From: Sclerurus mexicanus
Taxonomy: Eukaryota > Chordata > Aves > Passeriformes > Furnariidae
NCBI GenBank assembly: GCA_013396755.1
Contig: VWZF01006969.1
Span: 181,433 to 245,432, forward strand
Direction: 5' to 3'
Length of the DNA: 64,000 nucleotides
Part shown: piece after piece, positions 1 through 11,442 of the stretch
How the letters are laid out: every line of letters starts with the position of its first letter
How positions within the stretch are numbered: position 1 is the stretch's first letter
Program-made: the position numbers and the translations under genes
The notes under the pieces: generated by a model
What the model saw: the letters and a program-made list of their open reading frames with translations, nothing else
The model's database searches: none
Told to the model about the DNA's origin: nothing

Positions 1-2504
1 TAGTCCATATTAAAAATTTTGCTCATTATTTATGAGTTATAATGAAAGCAGAGGACATTGGTGAACAGCTTGTAATGCCATTCACTAAAATATTTCTGTG
101 TAGTTACAGTGACAAAAATGCAGTGCAAATGCATTTCTGTTCTGACCAGAGGTATTTTTGATGGAGAGAATACATGTAGTTTTCTTAAAGTAGATAACCA
201 GGGTTTGTTTCCTATTCCAAACATTAATTTTCCTTGTCCACACCCTGATGTGCTCCTCTAGGTCTCACAGAGAAGCATTCCTTGAGTGTTTAAACATTAT
301 AGCAGGATGTTCACCCTGACATTAAGCTACAACTTGAGACCACTTTTCTAAAAATCCTGTGAGTAGCTAGATCTTGGTTGTTTCCTTTCTTTTGTTGAAC
401 TCCATCTTTGTGGACATCTGTCCACGTTTAATGGGCAGTATTAGCATCCTGAACCACAGCAGCCTGCACAGTCTGAGCAATATCCCTGGCTTGTGTTGTC
501 CTCCCATATAAAAACAGCTCCCGTGTATGTCTTTTTTAAGACTTACAACACACATTGCATTTTACTCTTTTTAAAATAACATCTGGGAAACCGAGAAGCT
601 TCTTTTGAAGGATTACATTACAGCCTTGATTTTTATTTATAAAACATAAAGGACTAATATATATCAGTTAGGACGTTTTGCTTCCAAAGTGCATTGTAAC
701 AAAATAATTGGAAGGCAGTTGTGGTGTGAAATATATGACAGCTTTACAGGACATAAAAAGCAGCTTTTTCTTTGTAATAGTGTAATTGCCTTAAACCCCA
801 CAATCATAATTGTTATCAAAAAATAATCCCAAGGAAAGGCTAATATAAGGTGAGCAGACTATTATAAGAGCTCTAATACACTCAATTCCTTGAACAGCAA
901 ATGCAGCCCCTCAATCTCCCAGTGCTTTTAGTGTCAGTCAGAGAGCACTCAGTCATTTCTGTGCATCAAGCCTGCAGTATTGATTTTTCCACTGACTGAA
1001 ACAGCCATATAAGCATAAATTTTGCATGAGGCTTTCACTTTGTAGACTCTCCTTTGGTCAGATGACACATGATGTGAACATGAAGACTGTATAATAACAA
1101 TGCATGGTCAACCTGCAGGCATTAAAGCGTGGTCTCTCACAGCTTTGAAGGACAAAAGCTGGAATGGTGCATCTCTGGTGTGATAGAAAACAAATATCAT
1201 TTCCATCCTGGCAGCCTGCCTTCAATTTTATCCTCTCTCTTCCCCCTACACTGTCACTGTTAGAGAGGGAATGCACACGCACACACGAACACGTATGGAC
1301 ATAAAGTATACTTATCACTGATATCCAGTACAGATAAAAATCAGCTCTATGGGAAAGCAAAGCTGTGATAATAACTGTGCATCAGACTTGAACCCTTTGC
1401 TGTACTTGCCTTCCACTTTTCTTTGGTGGCGGTGTGTTGTTTTGTTTTATAGTTGATGCCATTTCTTTTAAGTCAGCCCTTGAGACTAAATATTGTACAA
1501 CAGCATTTGATAACATCTGGTATCATGCTGAAAAACCCTTATCTAAAGATTTGGCCTTGTGATAGACAGGCAGGAGTGAAAACATTCCTTAATAGCAATG
1601 TTGCTTTCATCTCAGTGCTGTCCTGTTCAAATTCCCCTGCTCATTAATATTCCCACAGTCACTCTTTCTCTCTCTCTCCTCTTTTATTGTTTAAATGTTT
1701 AGTGTAAAATGCATTCATCCTGTTATGGGATCATGTCAATGGAAGGAGACAGAGGAGTAATCCTAACCAGTGTGAGTCTGAAATAACAGTGCGAGGAGTA
1801 ATTTGTCACTAAGAACTGCTGCACTACATTAACTGTTCCTTAAAGTGCATTAAACTGCAGGCAGTTGATGTAATTAATTTATAATATAATGCAATGCAAC
1901 CTCTTAAAATTAAGTTGAACTGACCCAGAGGAAAATTTGTCTGTAAGCAAAAAGCTCACTGATAAGCCAGTTTAATTCAGTGAAAACAAGAGAGCTGTTT
2001 CATCTTAAATGACAATCACAGGAGGAGAGCAGGCCCTACTGTAATGAGTAATTGTGAATGAATGCTGTTTTCATTTTGTAAAAGGATCCCGACATAATAA
2101 TTGCACAGCAGCATGATTATTCCAGCAATGACAGATGTTAGAAACACTGCTGCTGCTCTCTTTATGCAGGATACAAATAAATCTTTAATGTTTATATAGC
2201 AGGAGTTAGTCCATAGTCTAGGCAGATTGTAGTTCAGTGCATTAAGAGGAGAGACTCATATTTTTTCATTTGAAAATGCTCTGCTGGGGATAAAAGAGCT
2301 CTGACCTCCCTGGTCAAGGGAGTATTTTAGATTTGTTTTCTTCTTTCTCACCCAAATCTGCCTGTCTCCTCTCTCGAGGTTACAATACCACGCTGGTCGG
2401 AATGCAGTGGCTGTGGAAGTGCTACCTTTGCCTCCTGGGTGGAGTCGTGAAATTACTTTTATTTCAAGCTGAGCATATCTTGGAAGAAGATGGGATGTGC
2501 TTTT
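1..2504. other. Unique intron DNA, no gene seen
   Basis: No recognisable exon or transposon. The block at about 1840-2200 is rich in homeodomain-type TAATTA/ATTA motifs (for example at 1871-1880) without repeat structure, so it is a candidate for a conserved regulatory element; this is only a composition-based guess. Confidence 0.5.
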
Positions 2505-2612
2505 GTCCTGGTTGGGGTTTGTTTGATGGGTTTGATGTTTGTTTGGTGGGTTGGGTGGTAGGTTTGAATTACTTTGATTGGTTGTTTTTAATAAAAAGAA
2601 TTACAGTTTTAC
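2505..2612. repeat. T/G-rich low-complexity tract
   Basis: The + strand is almost wholly T and G, with irregular TTTG, TTGG and GGTT words. It creates a spurious reading frame rich in Gly, Leu and Val. No coding signal. Confidence 0.7.
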
Positions 2613-2697
2613 AGTGATTTTTTTTCTCTCTGACATGAGCTTTTTCTCCAGGACAATGGGAGCATGACACTTTCATACGTGAGCTTCTCTACAGACA

Positions 2698-2842
2698 GTG
2701 ATGTGAGCTCAGCGGGTCAGATCACGGTGCTAATAACACCAAGGCTGTGGGCTTCATCCTTTTATGGGCCATTCATTTAAGAGTTGGACTTGATGATCTT
2801 TCTGGGTCCCTTCCAACTCAGGGTGTTCTCTGAAATCTGTTA
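2698..2842 (+). mobile_element. tRNA-Ile/CR1 composite SINE, TguSINE1 type
   Basis: Seen: 2698-2771 is 74 nt long and aligns end to end with a tRNA-Ile: an A-box-like GAGCTCAGCGGG, anticodon loop CTAATAA with an AAT anticodon at 2732-2734, a degenerate B box at about 2750-2760, and a GGGCCA end. It runs directly into about 70 nt of CR1 3' end (TTGGACTTGATGATC, then GGGTCCCTTCCAACTCA). Known: a tRNA-Ile head fused to a CR1 3' tail is the structure of TguSINE1, a family described from zebra finch and other passerines and mobilised by CR1 enzymes. The decayed B box and broken stem pairing show it is an old inactive copy, not a tRNA gene. Confidence 0.85.
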
Positions 2843-5800
2843 ACGAGACTGTGATCTGTGATGACAGGAAATGAGACTGGATGACAAATCCAGGACAAAG
2901 GTGCTTGGGGAATTTTTCGTAGTCCCGGAGTTAAAGGCAGGTTTACAAGTGCCCACAGATACAAACATGTTATAGTTCACACTGCAAAAATCTGGTTAGA
3001 TGAGAAAAGCATTTAAAGTTGCACTGAAAAATTCCCACAACCTGCCTGTTTTGAGAATTGCAGGACGATAGTAGAGATAGAAATTATTTTCAAATGTGAT
3101 TGTTGTTTGACTTTTAAATGAATCTGCAGGCATCTGAATTCATGGGCAGTTTTTAAAAGGTATTTGTAAGATATTTGTGTTTCTGTGATGGAAACCATGG
3201 CCCTGAGCATTTTGGAAAGCTGGCTTTGAAAAACAAATATACAGATTTAGAAAAGGGGATGGGCGTTTTTTAATAATTTTGGCTGATTGGCTGAGCCAAA
3301 AGCTAAAAAGAATTAAGTTGTGTCCCTATGTTTGCTGTAGAAGGCTCGTAAAAGAGAAAATTTGAAGGTAACGCTCTGCTGGGGGGGTGAGGTTTGTATC
3401 TTTGCCCACATGAAGTACTGGTGCAGACCAGTGTAGCCAGTGGTGCTGTTGTTAGAGCAGGACGTGGTGGTACCTTCAGAAGGGGTAACTGCCCTCGGAC
3501 GGGCATTTGTCGGGGAACCAGCAGGTTCCCTCCCCAGCACTGCCTCTCCACAGCTCTAGCCAGCTGTGGTTCTGAAGGTGGAAACTCTGGGTCTTTTTAC
3601 TGGCAGTGCGTTTCCACGAGCCAAGGGCAGACTCCCCCCGTGCTGCACTGCACTGCTGCTCCTGAGAGAGCAAGAACTGCCCACAGGCTGGGTGTTTGTG
3701 AAACTGCTGGGGGCAGAAGAGGTGAGGTGTGTGCAGTGGGTGCTTGTTTTGGGGGTGTTTTGTTATGGTGTTTTGTGTGTGCGTGCTGTGGCCCTTGTGC
3801 CAGCCAGCACAGCTCAGGTGAAAACCAAGAACATATGGATGCGTTAGCAAACTGAGATAAGATTTGGATCCTGTCTGAATCCAGCTGAAATCCTAGGATC
3901 CAGCTGGCAGTTTCTTAAGAGCCCCTTTAGATAACCATACATTTTGCCTTTCTGTGTTGTTGCATTTCCCCTTCTGTGCCCTCATTTGGATGTGGCATTT
4001 TGTGTTGTGTTACTCTGCTTGGACAGAGCTGAGCTTCTTCTGGCTGTTGCAGAATAAGTGTGATTGCCAGCAGAGAGGAACTCATCAATGATTAAGTGAG
4101 CTTTAAGTAGTCTAATTATTAAATTGCCTCTTGGTTGTGCAAGTGAAAGCTGACTTTCACGAGTCTGGTGCTATTCTTTTACCAGCAGAAGTTTCTCTCA
4201 GATTTATTGGTGTTTGGGAAACGTGTAAAAACAATAATTCATCTGTTGTAAAATAGCGAACAACTGTACAAATGTTTTTAAATTTGTGACATTAATCACT
4301 CGCTAAAATAGATGAGTACAAGAGCTACATCCTAAATTCCTTTCACACAAATATTTGCATGATTTAATAATACCTATAGCTATACCTATTCCTACCCCTG
4401 TACCTAGAGAGTTGTGTCTCTTTGTCTAGATGTACTCACACACTCTTAATCATGCAAACACTTACACAAGTACTTAACATGAAGGACAGAGGCATTTCTG
4501 TTGAGTCATCCTGAGAAAGTACATTTACAGGGTCTGGGGTGAAATTGTCAGGTCAATGGTTTTCTGTAGTAATGGGGGGATGGGAGAATTCCATTTCTGT
4601 GTTTGACATAAAAATAGTCAAAAAACCCCAAGCCTGTTGTTGGACTGTTTCAGAAACAAAGGGTCATTGTTGAAGTATTCTTTGTTCCTTGTTTTCTCCT
4701 AGCCGATATGAAATTACTAATGAATTTACAGGAATTTTCTCTGTGCAGCGTGTTTCTGGGCACCATTAGTTTTCATAAACTTTTGGTGTAGTGGAAGTGA
4801 AGTGCAGCCCTCAAAGGAGGTGATTCTTTAAACGTTGGCCATACTGCTTGTAAAATGAAAAAAAAAAAAGGAAAAAAAGAATATGTAACATTTTCCTGCT
4901 GAGGAGGACAAGTGACATGAGTTCTCTGAAAATGTAGCTGTTAGGACCTGTGGAAAAAAAATCAAACAATTTTTAATAATAAATTTTCTCAGGGAATTAC
5001 TCTCTACGGGATGAAAATCTTCTTGGGAAAAGCAGGAAAAATGTACAGGGGTGAGATGCAATGAGGAGAGGAGGTGGCTGTTACCAGTTGTAGAAATGCA
5101 GCCTGGAGTAGAGAAACTCACTTTAAAGAAAGGAATTTTTTCTTGGAAGATCTTTACCATCTTGCTCCACAGAGGTGCTGGCTGATCCAGCAAAGTGCTT
5201 TGGGATAATTTATACATATAATGTTTGAACACATGAAAAATTCCTGCTTCTGCTCAACTGTTTACAGTTTATAAACATGCAATGAGGATACCTACTTTAT
5301 TTTCCGTTATCTTCCCAGATGGTAAGAAAGTCTCTTTCAGCATTTGGCTGCTTCTGTTTGAGTAGCTGGTTTGAAGATGATCCTTAGCCACAGTGGTGAA
5401 CACAGAAATCATCAAATTTTTGAAGCAAGACTTGAGGGAACATGTTTCAGAAAAGATAGGTTAGAGGAACACGGTAAGACTGAATCGAAGCCTATTGAAT
5501 CAAAGAGAAATAAGATCAGATTTGTAATTTGGAGTGTGGAACTTCATCAGATATAAATGGGTTCTTCGTAGCAACTGAGAGCCTGGTATGCAGAGATGCA
5601 GTACCAAGAATAATCTCAGACCTTCAAAATACAGGTGAATTATTATATGATGAAATTCATAGTTTGATCCAAGCCATAACAATATCTCCAAGAATGCCTG
5701 TGAACGGACACAGGTGAGATTGTGCTCACGAGTGTAAATCCTCCACAGCTCCACTGATTTCAGCAGCACTTCTGTGCCTTGGAGCACTGGGAGCGAGCTG

Positions 5801-7036
5801 AGGTTTCAGCCAATACCTGAGCAAATAAGCAGAGAGGTCATAACATTCATCTCCTACCTACAGTAAATGTTATAAAGTTCAAAAATAGTCAAAAATTTAT
5901 GTCAAAGGCGTAATTTTACTGAAACAGGAATTGGGACATTCCAGGTACATGGGTGCCTGAGAAGACTGATGAATGACCAACCTCAAAACCCAAATGTACT
6001 GTCCAAACAGAATAAACAGTGCTATATATCTTACTATGTGCTGCAGGATAAGGACCTCTTAAAAATTATATTTTTATGAAGCTCCATGAAGGTAAAGAAG
6101 AGGGAAAAGTAAGAGAGGGAGGCACAATTAAATTAAAAGTATAGAATTATAGAATTCCTCATCAAATCTTCTTCTGACTCTAATGAATCATTCAATTCCT
6201 TTTCATTCGTCTTTTCTAGTTCTCTCCTCCGGGCATTTGAAATTGCTTTGCATCGTCATAGTCATAAAAAAAGAAATTTATGCCCCTCAGAAAGGATATG
6301 CAGTTTTGCACGAAGCAATATAGACATGTCCAATTTAAGATCAGCATAGTCCTCCTTCAAAGAAATAAGTCTTTTCCAGGAAGCCTGAGTGGCCTCAGCA
6401 ATATCTGGATGAGTAGTTATATGCTCAGACAGAGCTGCTTTCCCTTTTGCCTGGTTTAAAACTCATTTTCCCACCTCACATGAGAGGGAATACCTGACTG
6501 AGGTGCAAGAGCGAATACTTGAGGTGCTTTTCTTATTTGCCAGGAGTGCTCAGAATACAAGGTAGTGCCGGCACTGAAATAGGAGGTGAATGTCCCATTT
6601 AGCCTCTAGTGAGACCTTGACTGAGGGTGCCCGGAGATGGCTCCTCCGGAAAGGCTCCTGATCCCAGAGGTGGTGTTGCTGCAGCCTTGAGCTGGCAAGA
6701 GTAGCAGCCTTGCATTGCCTGCTGAAAGGGCTGGAATGTCCAAGTCAGTACCCTGACAAACACCTCAGCTCTTCCCACCTGACATCACCTGGGACATGTG
6801 CCTTGGGAACATGATTCCCCCGAGTGCCACCTGGAGTTAATGCCACATGGAGGCACCCACACCCCTGAACACGTGACTGAGGTGTCAGTCCCTTTTGAGA
6901 AATGCCTGTTGTTCTCCACTGGCTGCCACTGGTGTCTAAGATGAACTGAGGTGTAGAGATTTAGGTGGGTGACTTTGGCCTCAAGTGTCAACACGTATTT
7001 TAGAAATACTGTTACTCAGTACTGACGCCTTAAAGA
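2843..7036. other. Unique intron DNA, no gene seen
   Basis: No recognisable exon or transposon. A short adenine-rich run at 4857-4879 and a moderately GC-rich G/T-heavy patch at about 3380-3800 that produces several overlapping chance reading frames are the only compositional features. Confidence 0.5.
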
Positions 7037-7148
7037 GTGAAGGAAAAAAACTCGAGACAAATTTAGTAGGAGATCAGATAAGAGAGCAGAAGCTTTAATG
7101 AGCCTCTAGGCTCCAGGAGTACATATCCACAGGATCCCCCCTCTTTGA
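7037..7148 (-). mobile_element. Possible LTR fragment of an endogenous retrovirus-like element
   Basis: Read on the minus strand there is a purine run (complement of 7133-7148) followed by TGTGG, then an ATTAAA polyadenylation-like signal at about 7093-7098 and a CT-rich stretch ending near a TTCA at 7037. This order resembles a polypurine tract followed by an LTR with R/U5-like sequence. No target-site duplication, no second LTR and no retroviral genes were recognised, and about 110 bp is short for an LTR. It could equally be chance. Confidence 0.25.
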
Positions 7149-8784
7149 CCCTGGTTCCAAGATTTCATGATAATGTTCATCCAGTCCCATTCTGTTGTTC
7201 CCCCCGGTCCTGCCCCATTCCGCCCCCAGCACACCCCGTCGGGAATTCAGTGTGGGGGCTTGGGACCTCTCTTTCATTCTTGTTGTCTTCCTTGGAGCAT
7301 GTCGAGTCCTCGGAGGCCTTCCAAAGCTCCAGATTTGGAGGTCCTTCTGTCTATGTCTTTATCTTCTGGTGCAGGCTTCGTGGTGCTTCTCTGCAATTCT
7401 ACCTTGAAATAGAGACTGAACAGCTACTGGAGTTTTGAGGGATTGATATAGGATGGAGTTGGTACGTGTAAACATTAAGCTCCTGAAGTTATTTTACTGG
7501 TACATTAAATCTACAATAACTTCTAAAATCTATAAAATTAAAAAATCAAAAATCAAAGAAACCCTTAGGCATCAGTACAAAGGGAGTCAGTCATTCCTTT
7601 CATGCAAAAGACTTTCTTCCCAAACTCTCAGAGCTCTTTGGACATAGGAAAAGCAGGACACTGAAGTGAAAGCTGCTGGTTCCAAATGCGTCAGTTCTCA
7701 GGTGACCAGCCTGAGATATGCCTCAGTTTGCAAGCACATCTCAGATGTCTGTGGTCATAGCTGTACTAGTAACTAAGTTCAGAGGATAACTTCAGGGCCA
7801 AATTTTGTGCTCTAATCTGGACCACTGGTGCTTCTTCCAACAGGTTATTTTTCTGTTCTAAGAAATCAGCAGGAAGAGCTATACAAGTAAACCATGTCTG
7901 TATTTCCAGATGTATCATTCCGAGTGCTTGGAAGTCTGGTAGAATAGTCATCCCATAAGCAGCAATGTGATTGGGTTAATTTCCCCCCGACATCTGACTT
8001 TTCAAAGAATTAGAGCTTGTTGGGCATGGTCCTGTATCATAGCGGATGCTGAGGCTGTGTCTAGGTGGCTTCACACATTTTAACTGATGCTTGATTTCCA
8101 TGAGTGTCACTTTGGCAGACTACATAGAGTTGTCTGTATTTTCTGCTGATACTGTTTTTTATCTCCTGCTTCTGCTTACCTCACCCACCTGTGCTTCCCA
8201 GCAGTTCCCATTAGTTAACTTTGTCCAATGTGTCTTCTTGGAGAGGGAAAACTTACTTGTTTCACACGCTGCAGAAACAAGATATCCCTAAGCAGGGAAG
8301 GAGTGATAGAGTTCTGCCTTACTGTGCATGGACCAGCGTGTACAAGTAGGACATAATAATCCGCCTGACTGCTTTTACTCTTTTAATTTCCCCAACTTGA
8401 TTTGCTCACCAGTCAGCCTGTAAATAATGCAGAAAATCGTACATGGTCCAAAAACCTGTTGCTCTGTTTGTTTGTCTCTTTGGCAGAGCTGTAGTGTAAT
8501 TCAGATCTGATCATCTGATTGAAGGACACTCAGTCACACACACATGAAAAAAAGTCCAATCTCACATCCATCTGAATGCCTCAAAAAGTCCAGTGAATAC
8601 CATTTTAATGAAAGATTTATTTGGTTTTCAGGAAGGGAGAAAAGCTGATTTTCAAGAACATGAAATAATAGTTACTCTTTATTCAAAAGTATATTTAATC
8701 TTTAACATTTATTTTCACTTGAGCAGGTTGCTAATGACCATTCATTTCTCCATAAAAAATGAGTCCACTACATCTTACAGAATC
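7149..8784. other. Unique intron DNA, no gene seen
   Basis: 7150-7440 is locally C/T-rich and holds several overlapping chance reading frames; if 7037-7148 is retroviral this may be adjacent internal sequence, but nothing in the translations was recognised. The rest is plain intron. Confidence 0.45.
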
Positions 8785-8925
8785 TGTATTTAAAAAGGCA
8801 TTGATAAATTGAAGGGAGTGCAAGGAAGAGAATTAAAAATGATTAAGTGCTGAGAGTATTGACTTAGGACTGAAAATTAAAATAACTGAATGTGTGTTGG
8901 CTTGCTAAACATTTCTTACAACTTT
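8785..8925 (+). mobile_element. Old CR1-type LINE fragment (3' part of ORF2)
   Basis: The segment around 8790-8860 (ATTGATAAATTGAAGGGAGT, then GAATTAAAAATGATTAAG) and 8876-8905 (GAAAATTAAAATAACTGAAT, then a GGCTTGCTAA) follow the order of the conserved CR1/L3 region encoding the end of ORF2. Divergence is high and the frame is broken. Boundaries are approximate. Confidence 0.55.
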
Positions 8926-9749
8926 GTTCTCAAAAAGGCAGGTGTTTGATTCTCTTTAATTCAATTTTGAAATTTGAGAAAAATTCTCAGGAAGAAGGAT
9001 CTAATTGTAAAGTGGATACACTTTTCAACTTAAAGACTCGAAGTTTGTTTCTGCCACAGCTATCTTGCAAAATTCCTTACTTCTTACATATTCTTGCTCC
9101 TATCAATGAAGTTTTTTTCAGCATAAAGAAACTACATAACCTTAGTAAGCAGGACAGAACTTAATATATTAAAAGTAAGCTTTGGAGAAATTTATTACTT
9201 GAATACAGTTCTCAGTTTTCTGATTTTTGTGTGTGAAAATAAAGATTCAGCCCATCAGATGAAGACAGCATTTAGGAATGAAGAATAGTTCATATTTGGT
9301 TCTGAATCTGGATCTAGTGTCGTGATGAGACTCACCTTTGCTGGTAAAAAAAACCTAAAAAGAAATCATATTATGCTGCTGTAGCACTAACAGAGAAAAT
9401 CAGACAAGAGCAAACCATCTCCAGACACAATGCTGTTTATTGTGTCCCTATTCTGTGACTTTAGTTCTCTGTCATGAAGCCACTCTTGTGAGGAGCAGAA
9501 GTCTCAGAAAAGGGATTTATAGGTTTCAGCCCTGAGTAAGATCCCTGTTTGATGGACAATAACATTTGTGGAGATGCCTCTTAATGGAATAGCAAAGACA
9601 CTGCAAATTACCTTGATGGCTCAAGTGGTCCTTCATCTCACCATATCCCACAATATCTGCAAATTATATAAGTAGAAGAGATTTGTGATGGTCACGATGA
9701 GTTTTGCAGTGAGGTGGGACATCAGAATCAGTTTAATAGGAATGACTAC
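8926..9749. other. Unique intron DNA, no gene seen
   Basis: AT-rich, no recognisable exon or repeat. It separates two old CR1 pieces of the same strand, so part may be unrecognisable CR1 remnant. Confidence 0.5.
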
Positions 9750-10340
9750 TAAAGTGTTAGCAACTATTAGAAGGAAATGGAGAGACCAAAAGCAAAAACC
9801 ATCATGTTGTTACTTTTCAGACACATAATTTGCTCCCATTCTGGGTATCTTACCCAGTTCTGGTTACTAATGCCACACACGGGATGTAATGAAACTGGGA
9901 AGACCCAGAGAAGCACAACCAAGTTGTTCAGAAGTGAATGCCAGGCTTTAGACGAGGGCAAATAAAGCAGATTGGTCTTCTTTGCCTTTAAAAGAACAAA
10001 GAGAGAGTAGGATGTAAAAGCTTGTAAGGCACGAATTGCACAAAGAAACGAAAGGGGCTGCCCCTTGAAATTATCAGAGAGTAGCTTCAAAACAAGCAGA
10101 AGGACATAGTTTTTCTCACAGTGTGTAAGTTAATTGTGGAACTTGTAGCCACAGGGGAGCTGTGGAAGCAAAAAGTATAAATGAGTTCGAAACGGGACTA
10201 GATACATTAATTTAAGGATTGGCTTAGTGTTTTTTCATAGTAATTAAATCCAATGGTTTAGATGTGACCTCAGACTGAGGAAGCCCCCTGACTGCTGATT
10301 TCTGGATCTTGGGGTGGTGGGGAGGGATCACTCTCACGAT
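9750..10340 (+). mobile_element. Ancient CR1 LINE, 3' end of ORF2 and 3' UTR
   Basis: Successive landmarks of old amniote CR1 occur in the right order on the + strand: GAAGGAAATGGAGA near 9771; CCCAGTTCTGG near 9853; GATGTAATGAAACTGG then AGAGAAGCACAACCAA near 9882-9921; CTTCAAAACAAGCAGAAGGA at 10085-10104; the block encoding the typical 'VNxWNLxP' equivalent near 10127-10160; and GAGTTCGAAACGGGACTAGA at 10184-10203. Later 3' UTR similarity is weak, and the end near 10340 is approximate. Many indels have destroyed the reading frame, so it is long dead and probably predates modern bird orders. Confidence 0.75.
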
Positions 10341-11269
10341 GCCATTAAACATTGTAAAATCTGCCAATGGCCATGGCTGCAGACCGCGTGGCACGTTAAA
10401 TAGGTCTGATGCCACCCAGTAAAACCTCAGCTTTTGTGAAAAAAAGACCTCGACTCCTTTTCCCTGACTCCCATCCACACATGGTTCATTCCATATATGA
10501 GTGTCCTCTGGGCCCCAGATTCAGTGCCATACCTTGGAGAGGGACTTTTGTATCCACAGTAGTGATATAAATATGTGCCTTTGCATCTGATGTCTCACTT
10601 GGATTTCTAAGATATAGCTTTGTGTTTTTCCTTCCTATTGTTAACATGTACTACAGCACTCAGGGATCCCACTCAAGAATAACAGCATTGTGAAAACACT
10701 TGGTGAGAGAGATCCCTTGCCCTGCCAAAGAAATTGCAAAAATATTCAAGTGCAGTGCTTTGAGGACCACATGGTTTTCAAATGTGTTTTTTTATTTTCT
10801 TTTCTTCTAAATTTAATAGGAAAGAATAGTTTGTTTCTGGTTCTGAAATGGTGGTATTTCTCCCAAAGTGTAAATGCTTTGAAAATGGTTCCATCTGTCT
10901 GTAAGAAAATAGAAACTAAGGAGTCTTTCCATGTGCTGATGTGTCAGTGAGTGATAAAACCTTTCTCTAGGCAAGTCACTGTGGGGGTTTCCTTCCCTTA
11001 ACTTTCTTTCTATCATGATTCAGCTGATAGGACCTGAATGGCACAGAATACAAAATGGACAAGAAAGCTTCCCTTATTGTGTTGGGCCTTAATATATTGT
11101 GGGATTTTTCATTTTTCAAACATTGCCTCTAATTCCTGTTCTTTACATGTATTTTTTTAATATAATCATGTGAATGATAAATCAAAGACCTGAAGAAAAC
11201 AGACACAGTAGGACCCACCAGCAATGTGAGGCAGCCTGTATTGTTCTTTCCTTGTTGTAATACTCTTAA
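10341..11269. other. Unique intron DNA, no gene seen
   Basis: No exon or repeat recognised; AT-rich with short poly-T runs. Confidence 0.5.
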
Positions 11270-11442
11270 TCCACACCTCTTTTTGCTATTTGTTGTCATC
11301 TTTCACTGTGTATATCTAATTTAGTCTGTAAGCACCTCAGGGCAGGGTCTTATCATTCCACTTCTCTGTAAAGCTTCAGGTCCACCTGAAGTGATGTATT
11401 ATTATTATTATTATTAATAATAATAATAATAATAATAATAAT
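11270..11442 (+). mobile_element. Ancient amniote SINE/LINE 3' end with ATT/AAT tail
   Basis: The motif TAGTCTGTAAGCACCTCAGG followed by GCAGGGTCTTATC at about 11323-11355 matches the 'ttGTAAGCtcTTtGGGGCAGGGact' segment seen in an old repeat family common in reptile and bird genomes, and it is followed, as in that family, by an (AAT)-type tail. The tail (11398-11442) is six ATT units followed directly by nine AAT units. Exact family (CR1-L3 or MIR related) not determined. Confidence 0.5.
11398..11442. repeat. (ATT)6(AAT)9 palindromic microsatellite
   Basis: Six ATT triplets (11398-11415) abut nine AAT triplets (11416-11442), forming a perfect inverted repeat with 18-bp arms and no spacer. 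It is probably an expanded tail of the ancient repeat just upstream. Confidence 0.95.

Noticed and set aside
2698..2771. Functional tRNA-Ile gene
   Set aside because: The B box and stems are mutated and it is fused to a CR1 tail, so it is the head of a SINE.
3394..3855. 153-codon + strand reading frame, Cys/Gly-rich
   Set aside because: Overlaps long frames on the other strand in a G/T-rich patch; no recognisable family and no sign of selection on the codons.
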